Part shown: in pieces, positions 6,614-14,752 of the stretch
How the letters are laid out: every line of letters starts with the position of its first letter
Position numbering within the stretch: the stretch's first letter is position 1
From: Streptococcus parasanguinis
Lineage (GTDB): Bacteria > Bacillota > Bacilli > Lactobacillales > Streptococcaceae
Length of the DNA: 64,000 bases
Reading direction: 5' to 3'
NCBI RefSeq assembly: GCF_023109675.1
Contig: NZ_JALDUR010000003.1
Span: 1 to 64,000 of the forward strand
Made by a program: the position numbers and the translations under genes
Notes under the pieces: model-generated
Database searches by the model: none
What the model was told of the DNA's origin: nothing
Seen by the model: only the letters and a program-made list of their open reading frames with translations

Positions 6614-6669
6614 ACTCAAAATCCAGTGTCCGCAAGGACGTGCCGGTTCGACCCCGGCCGCCGGTATAG
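6614..6669 (+). repeat. attR: attR, 56-bp direct repeat (partial tRNA-Leu)
   Basis: An exact copy of 721-776. The upstream half of a tRNA is absent here, so this is not a functional tRNA gene. It marks the right border of the element and the original position of the chromosomal tRNA-Leu 3' end. Confidence 0.93.
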
Positions 6670-6673
6670 ATTA

Positions 6674-6697
6674 TAAAGGAGTTTTACTCCTTTTTTT
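6674..6697 (+). terminator. original chromosomal terminator of the tRNA array
   Basis: A short stem AAAGGAG/CTCCTTT followed by a T run, just beyond attR. Before integration it would have followed tRNA-Leu directly. Confidence 0.75.
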
Positions 6698-6721
6698 GTT
6701 TTATTTTTTTCTTTTTTATGA

Positions 6722-6738
6722 TATAATTAACCGGTAAA
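6722..6738 (+). promoter_or_regulatory. adcR promoter -10 with AdcR box
   Basis: TATAAT (6722-6727) runs directly into TTAACCGGTAAA (6727-6738), one or two changes from the palindromic AdcR operator TTAACYRGTTAA. Its place over the start region fits zinc-dependent autorepression of the adc operon. Confidence 0.8.
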
Positions 6739-6769
6739 GTTTCTTTTAGTGAATTAGAAGGAGTTTATT

Positions 6770-7207
6770 TTGTCTGAAGTTGCAAACAAAATCGATCGAT
6801 TTTTAAATTCTATTTTATTGTTATCAGAAAATCAGCATGAGATTTTAGTCGGTTCTTGTACAAGTGGTGTTTCATTAACCAACACTCAGGAACATATTTT
6901 GATGCTGGTTGCTGATGAATCTCTAACCAATTCTGTCCTAGCAAAGAAATTGAATGTTAGTCAGGCGGCTATCACGAAAGCTGTGAAACCTTTATTAAGT
7001 CAGGGGATGTTAGAGACTTATCGCGATGAGAATGATGCTCGGGTTCTCTATTATCGCTTAACTGAGATTGGTAAGCCGATTGCATTAGAGCATCAGCACC
7101 ACCATCAGCATACCCTTCACACTTATGAGGATGTTTTGTCGAAGTTTACTAAGAATGAGCAAGGGGTTATTTCGAGGTTTTTAGATTTATTGGAAGAGGA
7201 GTTATAG
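6770..7207 (+). CDS. adcR: zinc-responsive repressor AdcR
   Basis: A 145-aa MarR-family regulator. It has the winged helix in the middle ([20 protein letters not shown], then LYYRLTEIG) and a histidine-rich stretch [12 protein letters not shown] at about 109-120 that supplies zinc ligands. With zinc bound it represses high-affinity zinc uptake. It starts at TTG (6770) six bases after AAGGAG and is the first gene of adcRCBA, one base before adcC. An AdcR-type box sits at the promoter. Confidence 0.93.
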   Translation: MSEVANKIDRFLNSILLLSENQHEILVGSCTSGVSLTNTQEHILMLVADESLTNSVLAKKLNVSQAAITKAVKPLLSQGMLETYRDENDARVLYYRLTEIGKPIALEHQHHHQHTLHTYEDVLSKFTKNEQGVISRFLDLLEEEL

Positions 7208-7208
7208 T

Positions 7209-7913
7209 TTGAGGTATATTACGGTTTCAAATTTATCGTTTTATTATGATCGGGAACCGGTTCTGGAAGGAATCAATTACTACTTAGATAGTGGAGAGTT
7301 TGTGACCTTGACCGGGGAAAATGGGGCTGCTAAGTCAACCTTGATTAAGGCTAGTCTTGGGATTTTACAGCCCAAGGTTGGGACAGTTGAGATTTCAAAG
7401 ACGAATGTTAAGGGAAATAAGTTAAGGATTGCTTATTTGCCACAACAGATTGCTAGTTTTAATGCTGGATTTCCCAGCACGGTCTATGAATTTGTGAAGT
7501 CAGGTCGATATCCTCGTAAAGGCTGGTTTCGAAAGTTGAATGAGCACGATGAAAAGCATATTCTAAAGAGTTTAGAATCTGTTGGGATGCTGGAGTTCAA
7601 GGATAGGGCGATTGGTTCTTTGTCTGGTGGTCAGAAACAACGGGCTGTCATTGCTCGGATGTTTGCTTCAGATCCGGATATCTTTGTTTTAGATGAACCG
7701 ACAACAGGGATGGATGCGACGACAAAGAGTGATTTTTATGAGTTGATGCATCACAGTGCGCATCACCATCAAAAATCTGTTTTGATGATTACGCATGATC
7801 CTGAAGAGGTTAACCAGTTTGCGGATCGGAATATTCATTTGGTTCGCGACCAGAGCTCTCCTTGGAGATGTTTTAACGTCCATGATATAGAAGGGGAGGG
7901 TGACCATGCTTGA
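7209..7913 (+). CDS. adcC: zinc ABC transporter ATP-binding protein AdcC
   Basis: A 234-aa ABC ATPase powering zinc import with AdcB and AdcA. It shows Walker [10 protein letters not shown] at residues 36-44, signature SLSGGQKQR, Walker [13 protein letters not shown], and the switch histidine in MITHDPEE. Walker A carries Ala where the consensus has Gly before Lys; as I recall, pneumococcal AdcC has the same, so it is a lineage trait. It starts at TTG one base after adcR and overlaps adcB by a few bases. Confidence 0.95.
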   Translation: MRYITVSNLSFYYDREPVLEGINYYLDSGEFVTLTGENGAAKSTLIKASLGILQPKVGTVEISKTNVKGNKLRIAYLPQQIASFNAGFPSTVYEFVKSGRYPRKGWFRKLNEHDEKHILKSLESVGMLEFKDRAIGSLSGGQKQRAVIARMFASDPDIFVLDEPTTGMDATTKSDFYELMHHSAHHHQKSVLMITHDPEEVNQFADRNIHLVRDQSSPWRCFNVHDIEGEGDHA

Positions 7914-8709
7914 TTTATTCCAGTATGATTTTATGCAGCGAGCCTTGTTGGCTATGGTTGCCATGAGTCTTTTTTCTCCTGTATTAGGGATTTTCTTGAT
8001 TTTGAGACGGCAGAGTCTGATGAGTGATACGCTGAGTCACGTCTCTCTTGCGGGTGTCGCTTTTGGGCTTTTCCTTGGGATCTCTCCGACGCTTTCGACT
8101 ATGATCATTGTCATTATAGCTGCGGTTTTTCTTGAGTATTTGCGGACCTTATTTAAGGACTTTATGGAGATCGGGACGGCAATTCTAATGTCCACTGGTC
8201 TTGCCCTAGCTTTGGTACTGATGCGTGGTGGTGGGAAAAGCTCGATGAGCTTGGATCAATATTTGTTTGGTTCTACCTTAACCATTACAGATGAACAGGT
8301 GATCGCCTTGTTTGTGATTGCTTTCGTTATATTAGTGCTGACGGCCTTATTCTTGCGGCCTATGTATATTTTGACCTTTGATGAAGATACGGCCTTCGTA
8401 GATGGCCTTCCTGTCCGGACTATGTCCATTTTATTTAATGTGGTAACGGGGGTTGCTATCGCCTTAATGATTCCTGCAGCAGGATCGTTATTGGTTTCAA
8501 CCATCATGGTCTTACCGGCTAGTATTGCCCTGAAATTAGGGAAGAACTTCCGTGGGGTCATGCTGATTGCGGTCATCATTGGTTTTATCGGGATGTTTAG
8601 TGGGTTGATTTTGTCTTATATTGCAGATACACCAGCGAGTGCCAGTATTACGCTTTTATTTGTGGCACTGTTCTTGCTTGTGAATCTTGGATCACGTTTG
8701 AGGAAGTAG
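7906..8709 (+). CDS. adcB: zinc ABC transporter permease AdcB
   Basis: A 267-aa polytopic membrane protein of the ABC-3 (ZnuB/MntB) family with about eight hydrophobic segments, beginning [20 protein letters not shown] and containing the conserved [12 protein letters not shown] loop. It forms the channel for AdcC/AdcA. I chose ATG 7906 (GGGGAGGGTGACC upstream) over the in-frame GTG at 7900, by homology. It overlaps the end of adcC and is followed 2 bp later by adcA. Confidence 0.94.
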   Translation: MLDLFQYDFMQRALLAMVAMSLFSPVLGIFLILRRQSLMSDTLSHVSLAGVAFGLFLGISPTLSTMIIVIIAAVFLEYLRTLFKDFMEIGTAILMSTGLALALVLMRGGGKSSMSLDQYLFGSTLTITDEQVIALFVIAFVILVLTALFLRPMYILTFDEDTAFVDGLPVRTMSILFNVVTGVAIALMIPAAGSLLVSTIMVLPASIALKLGKNFRGVMLIAVIIGFIGMFSGLILSYIADTPASASITLLFVALFLLVNLGSRLRK

Positions 8710-8711
8710 AT

Positions 8712-10217
8712 ATGAACTTTAAAAAATTTGGTTGGTTATTGTTAGTGGCTTTAACACTTGTTTTGACAGCTTGTGGCAAAAGTCAGAGTCAAAATGGGAA
8801 ATTAAAAGTGATGACCACTTTCTATCCTGTTTATGATTTTACAAAAAATATTGTTGGAGATGAAGGAACGGTAGACCTGCTCATTGGAGCGGGATCAGAG
8901 CCTCATGAATATGAATTGTCTGCTAAGGGGCGGGCTATGATTCAAGATTCGGATGTTTTCGTTTATGAGAATGAAAACATGGAAACGTGGGTTCCAAATC
9001 TTTTGAAATCCATGAAGGATAAGAAAACCAAAGTGATCGATGCTACCAAGGGTATGGTCTTGCTTCCTGGATTGGAAGAGGAACATGAACACGAAGGGGG
9101 CGAAGAACACCATCATGAATATGATCCTCACCTTTGGCTCTCTCCACATCGTGCCATGAAGATGGTAGAGTCGATTCGTGATCAGTTGGTCGCAGCTTAT
9201 CCAGATAAGAAAAAGACGTTTGAGAAAAATGCCCAAGCCTATCTGAAGAAATTACAGGCTTTGGATCAAGCTTATCAGGATGGGTTGAAAGATGCGAAAC
9301 AAAAGAATTTCGTGACCCAACACGCGGCTTTCCGTTACTTGGCCTTGGATTATGGATTAAACCAGGTGGCCATTTCAGGGATTTCACCTGATAGCGAGCC
9401 TTCTGCTGCACGATTGCGTGAATTGACAGAGTATATCAAGAAAAATGAGATCAAGGTCATTTACTTTGAGGAAAATGCTTCTAAGTCCTTGGCGAAAACC
9501 TTGTCTTCTGAAGCTGGTGTTGAGTTAGCTGTCTTAAATCCTTTGGAAAGCTTGACGGATCAAGAAATGAAAGATGGCGAAGACTACGTGTCTGTTATGA
9601 AGGAAAATCTGAAGGCGCTAGAGAAAACAACGTCACAAGCTGGTAAGGATATTCAACCGGAACATGAGGAAGATGCTAAGACAGTTCAAAAGGGCTATTT
9701 CGAGGATAGTCAAGTGAAGGATCGTAGCTTGGCAAATTATGCGGGTGATTGGAAATCAGTTTATCCATACTTGCAAGATGGAACGTTGGATCAGGTCTTT
9801 GATTATAAGGCAAAATTAAATCCAACTATGACGGCTGCTGAGTATAAGGAATATTATACCAAGGGTTACCAAACAGATATTGATCGGATTAAGATTGATA
9901 AGGATTCAATGGAGTTTTATCAAAAAGGATCTTCTAAGAAATACACCTATAAATACGTAGGTAAGCACATTTTGACTTATAAGAAGGGGAATCGTGGTGT
10001 TCGTTATCTTTTTGAAGCGAAAGAGAGCGATGCGGGAGACTTCAAATATGTTCAATTTAGTGACCATGAAATTACTCCGGTAAAGGCAGCTCACTTCCAC
10101 ATTTTCCATGGAGGAAAGAGTCAAGAAGCGCTTTATGATGAGTTAGAAAATTGGCCAACTTATTATCCTTCGAACTTATCTGGTTTAGAAGTGGCACAGG
10201 AAATGCTGGCTCATTAA
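8712..10217 (+). CDS. adcA: zinc-binding lipoprotein AdcA (ZnuA + ZinT domains)
   Basis: A 501-aa substrate-binding lipoprotein of the zinc importer. The signal peptide ends in lipobox LTAC (Cys21). Residues 30-310 form the ZnuA-type cluster A-I domain with a His/Glu-rich loop (HEHEGGEEHHHEYDPH, about 118-135) and ligand histidines in THWLS-like HLWLS and QHAAF. Residues 325-501 form a ZinT domain ending in HFHIFHGG, a second zinc site. This two-domain form is typical of streptococcal AdcA. It is the last gene of the operon, followed by a terminator. Confidence 0.96.
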   Translation: MNFKKFGWLLLVALTLVLTACGKSQSQNGKLKVMTTFYPVYDFTKNIVGDEGTVDLLIGAGSEPHEYELSAKGRAMIQDSDVFVYENENMETWVPNLLKSMKDKKTKVIDATKGMVLLPGLEEEHEHEGGEEHHHEYDPHLWLSPHRAMKMVESIRDQLVAAYPDKKKTFEKNAQAYLKKLQALDQAYQDGLKDAKQKNFVTQHAAFRYLALDYGLNQVAISGISPDSEPSAARLRELTEYIKKNEIKVIYFEENASKSLAKTLSSEAGVELAVLNPLESLTDQEMKDGEDYVSVMKENLKALEKTTSQAGKDIQPEHEEDAKTVQKGYFEDSQVKDRSLANYAGDWKSVYPYLQDGTLDQVFDYKAKLNPTMTAAEYKEYYTKGYQTDIDRIKIDKDSMEFYQKGSSKKYTYKYVGKHILTYKKGNRGVRYLFEAKESDAGDFKYVQFSDHEITPVKAAHFHIFHGGKSQEALYDELENWPTYYPSNLSGLEVAQEMLAH

Positions 10218-10227
10218 AAGTTGTATC

Positions 10228-10266
10228 AAAAGAGAGACTAGGACTGATTATCCCGGTCTCTTTTTG
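10228..10266 (+). terminator. terminator of adcRCBA
   Basis: Stem AGAGAC/GTCTCT with a loop containing TAGGACTG and a T-rich tail, 10 bp after the adcA stop. Confidence 0.75.
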
Positions 10267-10287
10267 ATTAAAAATGGGGAGTGAAGC

Positions 10288-10316
10288 TTGTCAAATGCAT
10301 GAAAATACGTTACAAT
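10288..10316 (+). promoter_or_regulatory. promoter of the DUF6287 lipoprotein gene
   Basis: TTGTCA (10288-10293), 17 bp, TACAAT (10311-10316): a good sigma-A promoter 40 bp before the ATG. Confidence 0.75.
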
Positions 10317-10356
10317 GAAAGGGCTTTAAACTAAAAAAATGTATGGGGAATTTTAA

Positions 10357-10914
10357 ATGAAAAAAGTTGGTGCAATTCTTGTGAGTCTTCTCAGTGTGGT
10401 CCTGTTGGTAGCTTGTTCGCAACAGGGAACGAGCAAAAAATCAACCACTTCTTCTAGTCAAACGACGACCTCTTCTGAAGTCAAAAAGACGGATGCTTCT
10501 AGTTCGGAAGTGAAGGAGAAAGAAAAAAAAGAAGAGAAAAAAGAAGTGAAGAAAATGGATCTTGAAGCGATTGCCAATGGAGATTACAGCAGTATTGCTG
10601 GGGTCTGGCAAGATGATAAGGGAAACAAGTTGGTCTTTAATGACAAAGGGTTGGTCTCACAAGAGTTAGAGGGCTACGGAGCTTCTTTGACGGATTATGG
10701 GACCGCCTCAGAAGGCATTTATGGTGGTCGTGATGGGGGCTTCTTGTTGGAGTATATTCCTGCGGGAGTAACCATTGGTGATCAGGTCGATGATCAAGGA
10801 CAAGTCGTCTTTAAGGATACATCAGATGCCTCTAAAAATCGCTTGTGGTCTGGTGTTGGTATCGCTAGTTTTGGGGAACAAGGCTCGATCTACTATCATG
10901 TAGGAGATGAATAA
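10357..10914 (+). CDS. DUF6287 domain lipoprotein
   Basis: A 185-aa surface lipoprotein. The signal peptide has lipobox LVAC (Cys20), followed by a ~45-residue low-complexity linker of Ser, Thr, Lys and Glu. A compact domain of about 115 residues begins MDLEAIANGDYSSIAGVW, the start of the streptococcal DUF6287 family of unknown function. It is monocistronic, with its own promoter and terminator. The linker suggests presentation beyond the membrane; a ligand is not evident. Confidence 0.82.
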   Translation: MKKVGAILVSLLSVVLLVACSQQGTSKKSTTSSSQTTTSSEVKKTDASSSEVKEKEKKEEKKEVKKMDLEAIANGDYSSIAGVWQDDKGNKLVFNDKGLVSQELEGYGASLTDYGTASEGIYGGRDGGFLLEYIPAGVTIGDQVDDQGQVVFKDTSDASKNRLWSGVGIASFGEQGSIYYHVGDE

Positions 10915-10923
10915 CAGAAAAAA

Positions 10924-10961
10924 GAGGCTGGGACAAAAGTCCTAGCCTCTCAATTATTTTT
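10924..10961 (+). terminator. terminator of the DUF6287 gene
   Basis: An 11-bp stem GAGGCTGGGAC/GTCCTAGCCTC (10924-10934, 10939-10949), AAAA loop, followed by a T-rich stretch. Confidence 0.85.
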
Positions 10962-10964
10962 GGA

Positions 10965-11102
10965 TTGTCGAGCAAGACGCAGTGGTTGAGTGGGCTCTAC
11001 TACGCTGATTTCATCAGCTTTTACAGCCCTACTCAACTGTGCGGGGGTGGGACGACGAAATCGAATTCTAACGAATGACCGATTTCTGTCCCACTTTCTT
11101 TT
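10965..11102. repeat. streptococcal intergenic repeat with two hairpins
   Basis: About 140 bp made of two nested palindromes. The first is TTGAGTGGGCT...AGCCCTACTCAA, with a loop carrying CTGATTTCATCAG. The second is GTGGGAC...CGAAATCG against CGATTTCTGTCCCAC, followed by TTTCTTTTTC. The same text is familiar as an intergenic element near streptococcal genes. Here it separates convergent genes and may act as a bidirectional terminator. Confidence 0.6.
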
Positions 11103-11104
11103 TC

Positions 11105-13180
11105 TTATGCATGTGGGGGGAGCCATGAAAGGTCAAACTGGAGCAATTGGGCTTCAAGGAGATCTTGATGGGAAACCTCTTGTTTCTCTTTGCCATCTAA
11201 TAGGGCTCTTTGGATGAAATAGGCGCCTGCAGTGTGTGAGTTGGCGCAAATTTTGAGCTCTTGCTTGGGAAGATGGAGAAGGACTTCTTTAAAGAGAGGG
11301 AGGCCCAGATCATAGATTGGTTTTCCTGGACAGGTTGGATAGAGTCCAAGGGCTGACCAGATGTACCAAGCAGATAGGCTACCATTGTCCTCATCACCTG
11401 GATAGGCTTGGAAATCTTGATGGAAAGCTTGGGAACGGATCTGGTGGATCAGGAGATTGGTGTATTCGGGATGAAGACTGTAACGGAAGAGGTAGGGAAT
11501 GTGAAAGCTGGGTTGATTGGAGATGGCGATCTGCCCAAATGGAGCTTGGGCCATTTCACTCATTTCGTGGATTTCATAGCCATATCCTCTTACATCAAAT
11601 TGAGGTTTTTGATTGGCCAGATCCAGCAGTCGTTGGGTGAAGGCTTTTTCACCGCCCATTAGCTCTATCAGACCGGAGAGGTCGTGTAAGGCTCCAAAAG
11701 TAGCTTGGGTGGCAGAGCATTCTGCATAATCTCCTCCCCAGCTGGTAGGAGAGAAGGGTTCTTTAAAGGTTCCATTGGTGGATCGTGCTCTCATAAAGCC
11801 TGTTTGGGCATCGTACAATGTTCGGTAGGAGAGGCTGGAAGCAGTATACCGAGTGGCTGTTTCTGTCTGACCCAATTGCTTGGCAACGGTAGCAATGCAA
11901 AAATCACTATAGGCATAATCTAGGCTATGGCTCACACTTTCGTGAAAATCATCGGGTAGGTAGCCAAGGGCCTTGTAGCTTTCATTGCCATGGCGACCAA
12001 AATGTTGAGTGGGATCTGTTTTTTGAGCTGTCTGGAGCATAGCTGTCAGCATGTTTTCATGTAGGTCTGGTGCGATCCCTTTTGTGACAGCATCCGCAAA
12101 GACCCCATCAATGAGGGTACCTGGCATCATCCCTCGTTCATCTGGGGCCAACCATTTTGGTAGAAAACCAGTATCCTTGTAAGTGTTTAAAAATCCTTCG
12201 AGAAAGTGACGGTAGTAATCGGGGTAGACAAGGCTAAAGAGCGGAAAAGAGGTCCGAAAGAGGTCCCAAAATCCGATATTGGTATAAGCTTTTCCTGGTT
12301 TGATTTCATTATGGGTGACATCCAGGTGCCAGTCATTTCCCTCGGTATCTGTTTCATAAAAGGTTTGAGGGAAAAGGAGGAGTCGGTAAAGGCAATGATC
12401 GAAAAAGGCTTGGTCACGCCCTCCGGTATCTTTTACTTCAATTCGTTTTAGCAGCTGATTCCATTGATCGGCTGCTTCTTTTTTAGCTTCTTCTAAGGGA
12501 AGGTGGGGAAGATGGCTGTGAGCCATGTCTTGGGACAGATAAGAAGTTCCTAATTGGACGGTCACTTCATTGCTCGCAAAGGTCAGAAAAAGATCTTGAT
12601 CGATGTGAGTGACGCTCTCAATCGGCTGGCTAAATTGCCACTGGAGATAGAAAGAGTAGGAAGTATCTGCGGTATGGGCCTGATCCAGAATGTGGAAGTG
12701 GCAGGTTTGGCCTGTCAGAGTCAAGTCCTCTAGTTCCTTTGCTGCATGAAAGCAGAGTGTCAGCTTTTCTGGTGCTCGAAAGTGCATGATAGCCCCGTAG
12801 CGGCTTGGAACTAGCTCGCTTTGAATCTGATAACGTTCCGAAAAAATACGGAGGTAGTGGGGTTGGAAAACGGCTTCTTTCATCGAATAACTGCTTTGAC
12901 GACGGAAGAGGTCGGAACTTGCAACTTCCCCTGTGATGGGCGTGATGAGGCACCAAGCGTAGTCTCCTATCCAAGGACTAGGCTGGTGGGTGAGGCGAAA
13001 TCCCTGAAAAATAGGGAGATTGGGGTTGAAAAACCAAGCCCCCTGTTCGTGTGTCGTCTGGGGAAGGAAGTAGTTCATCCCAAAAGGGACTCCGGTATAA
13101 GGGAGGATGTTCCCGTGCGAATAGTGGGGATGATTATCGCTTCCCCAGCGGGTATCGATGGTTTGGCAATGTGTGCGCAT
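11105..13180 (-). CDS. GH92 exo-alpha-1,2-mannosidase
   Basis: A 691-aa glycoside hydrolase family 92 enzyme, a calcium-dependent exo-acting mannosidase that trims alpha-1,2-linked mannose from high-mannose N-glycans. It begins TIDTRWGSDNHPHYSHGN, the usual GH92 opening. The catalytic (alpha/alpha)6 domain contains GFWDLFRTSFPLF, GRHGNESYKALGYLP, and the acidic cluster YPGDEDNGSLSAWYIWSALG near the C-terminus. The start is ATG 13180 behind AAGGAGACAAG; upstream in-frame codons lack a ribosome site. There is no signal peptide, so it is cytoplasmic and acts on imported glycans. It is divergent from GH125 with a cre-like site between them. Confidence 0.93.
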   Translation of the reverse strand: MRTHCQTIDTRWGSDNHPHYSHGNILPYTGVPFGMNYFLPQTTHEQGAWFFNPNLPIFQGFRLTHQPSPWIGDYAWCLITPITGEVASSDLFRRQSSYSMKEAVFQPHYLRIFSERYQIQSELVPSRYGAIMHFRAPEKLTLCFHAAKELEDLTLTGQTCHFHILDQAHTADTSYSFYLQWQFSQPIESVTHIDQDLFLTFASNEVTVQLGTSYLSQDMAHSHLPHLPLEEAKKEAADQWNQLLKRIEVKDTGGRDQAFFDHCLYRLLLFPQTFYETDTEGNDWHLDVTHNEIKPGKAYTNIGFWDLFRTSFPLFSLVYPDYYRHFLEGFLNTYKDTGFLPKWLAPDERGMMPGTLIDGVFADAVTKGIAPDLHENMLTAMLQTAQKTDPTQHFGRHGNESYKALGYLPDDFHESVSHSLDYAYSDFCIATVAKQLGQTETATRYTASSLSYRTLYDAQTGFMRARSTNGTFKEPFSPTSWGGDYAECSATQATFGALHDLSGLIELMGGEKAFTQRLLDLANQKPQFDVRGYGYEIHEMSEMAQAPFGQIAISNQPSFHIPYLFRYSLHPEYTNLLIHQIRSQAFHQDFQAYPGDEDNGSLSAWYIWSALGLYPTCPGKPIYDLGLPLFKEVLLHLPKQELKICANSHTAGAYFIQRALLDGKEKQEVSHQDLLEAQLLQFDLSWLPPHA

Positions 13181-13275
13181 CTTGTCTCCTTTTTCTTCAT
13201 CAACCTTAAATGATCTGTGTTTTTCTTGGAACACGCGGTGGTATTTTCTTCATTGTATCAAAGTGTTGTCAAATA

Positions 13276-13289
13276 TGATAGCGTTTTTA
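13276..13289. promoter_or_regulatory. cre-like site between GH92 and GH125
   Basis: TGATAGCGTTTTTA matches the cre consensus TGWAARCGYTWNCW at 12 of 14 positions, in the divergent promoter region. It would let CcpA repress both mannosidase directions when glucose is present. Confidence 0.5.
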
Positions 13290-13395
13290 TCAAATGGAAA
13301 ATTTTGTAGAAAAAGGGCTATAGTTTGCGTATGTATTTCCCATTTGAAATCTTTTATACTGAATAGGAAAGAATCGATACGTGTGAGGAAAATAA

Positions 13396-14676
13396 ATGAC
13401 CTATTCAAAAGAAATTGTGCGAGAATGGTTGGATCAAGTGGCTGAGCGTGCTAAGGAATACCCTGATTGGGTGGATGTCTTTGAACGTTGTTATACAGAT
13501 ACTTTGGATAATACAGTTGAAATTTTAGAAGATGGGTCAACCTTTGTGTTAACAGGGGACATCCCAGCTATGTGGTTGCGTGACTCAACGGCTCAATTGA
13601 GGCCCTATCTTCATGTGGCTAAACGAGATCCCCAATTGCGCCAGACCATTGCTGGTTTGGTCAAACGTCAGATGACCTTGATTCTCAAGGATCCTTATGC
13701 CAACTCTTTTAATATTGAGGAGAACTGGAAAGGCCATCACGAGACCGACCACACCGATTTGAATGGCTGGATTTGGGAGCGCAAGTATGAAGTGGATTCG
13801 CTGTGCTATCCCTTGCAGCTGGCTTATCTTCTGTGGAAAGAAACTGGTGAGACTAGCCAATTTGATGAAACCTTTGTCACAGCGACTAAGGAGATTCTTC
13901 ATCTCTGGACGGTGGAACAAGACCATAACAACTCCCCTTATCGCTTCGTTCGAGATACTGATCGTAAGGAAGACACGCTGGTGAATGACGGCTTTGGGCC
14001 AGATTTTGCCGTGACAGGGATGACCTGGTCAGCCTTTCGTCCAAGTGATGACTGCTGTCAGTATAGCTATTTGATTCCATCCAATATGTTTGCAGTGGTT
14101 GTTTTGGGTTATGTCCAAGAAATCTTTGCAACATTGAATCTAGCTGATAGTGAAAGCATCATTGCAGATGCCAAACGCCTCCAAGCGGAGATTCAAGAAG
14201 GGATCGAAAACTACGCCTACACGACTAACAGCAAGGGCGAGAAAATCTATGCCTTTGAGGTAGATGGTTTAGGAAATGCTAGCATCATGGATGATCCGAA
14301 CGTGCCAAGTTTGTTAGCTGCTCCCTATCTGGGCTACTGCGCCATCGACGACGAAGTCTACCAAGCCACTCGTCGGACTATTTTGAGCCCTGAAAATCCT
14401 TACTTCTATGAAGGGAAGTACGCAAGTGGACTCGGAAGTTCTCATACCTTTTATCGCTATATCTGGCCGATTGCCCTTTCTATTCAAGGATTGACAACGA
14501 CAGATAAAGCTGAGAAAAAATTCTTGCTCGATCAGCTGGTTGCCTGCGATGGAGGCACGGGTGTCATGCACGAAAGTTTCCATGTAGATGATCCAACCAA
14601 ATACTCGCGTGAATGGTTCTCGTGGGCCAACATGATGTTCTGCGAATTAGTCTTGGATTACTTGGATATTCGCTAA
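13396..14676 (+). CDS. GH125 exo-alpha-1,6-mannosidase
   Basis: A 426-aa GH125 enzyme that releases terminal alpha-1,6-mannose from N-glycan cores. It shows the family's early motif TGDIPAMWLRDSTAQLRPY (50-70) and the late motif GGTGVMHESFHVDDP. Glu393 there sits where the general base of the pneumococcal homologue SpGH125 is reported. It has no signal peptide. Its ATG follows GTGAGGAAAATAA. It begins the rightward hydrolase operon GH125-GH38-ROK-GH20. Confidence 0.95.
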   Translation: MTYSKEIVREWLDQVAERAKEYPDWVDVFERCYTDTLDNTVEILEDGSTFVLTGDIPAMWLRDSTAQLRPYLHVAKRDPQLRQTIAGLVKRQMTLILKDPYANSFNIEENWKGHHETDHTDLNGWIWERKYEVDSLCYPLQLAYLLWKETGETSQFDETFVTATKEILHLWTVEQDHNNSPYRFVRDTDRKEDTLVNDGFGPDFAVTGMTWSAFRPSDDCCQYSYLIPSNMFAVVVLGYVQEIFATLNLADSESIIADAKRLQAEIQEGIENYAYTTNSKGEKIYAFEVDGLGNASIMDDPNVPSLLAAPYLGYCAIDDEVYQATRRTILSPENPYFYEGKYASGLGSSHTFYRYIWPIALSIQGLTTTDKAEKKFLLDQLVACDGGTGVMHESFHVDDPTKYSREWFSWANMMFCELVLDYLDIR

Positions 14677-14752
14677 TGAGCTCTTGCTCGACAGATTCTT
14701 GTCAAGAATCACAAATATATCTTTAAATTTAAGTTAGAATGAGGTTTTACTC

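Larger units (their letters stand above)
721..6669. mobile_element. 5.9-kb integrative (mobilizable) element in tRNA-Leu
   Basis: The element is bounded by 56-bp direct repeats. The left part is a leftward replication/integration module: coiled-coil protein, Rep_trans/MobT-type initiator, a 128-aa unknown, a DUF3173 protein, and a tyrosine integrase next to attL. A divergent Cro/cI-type repressor sits at 4658. The right part holds cargo and remnants (TPR fragment, HXXEE membrane protein, glycosyltransferase start). There is no structural phage gene, no type IV secretion gene and no coupling protein, so it is too small to be self-transmissible. An integrative mobilizable element or integrated rolling-circle plasmid-like element fits best. 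The DNA is visibly more AT-rich than the flanking genes. Confidence 0.88.

Noticed and set aside
6600..6670. A second tRNA-Leu gene
   Set aside because: Only the 3' half matches; the acceptor 5' strand, D arm and most of the 5' anticodon stem are missing. It is attR.
7240..7350. Broken ATPase because Walker A has Ala for Gly
   Set aside because: The same substitution is recalled in pneumococcal AdcC, which is functional; all other motifs are intact.
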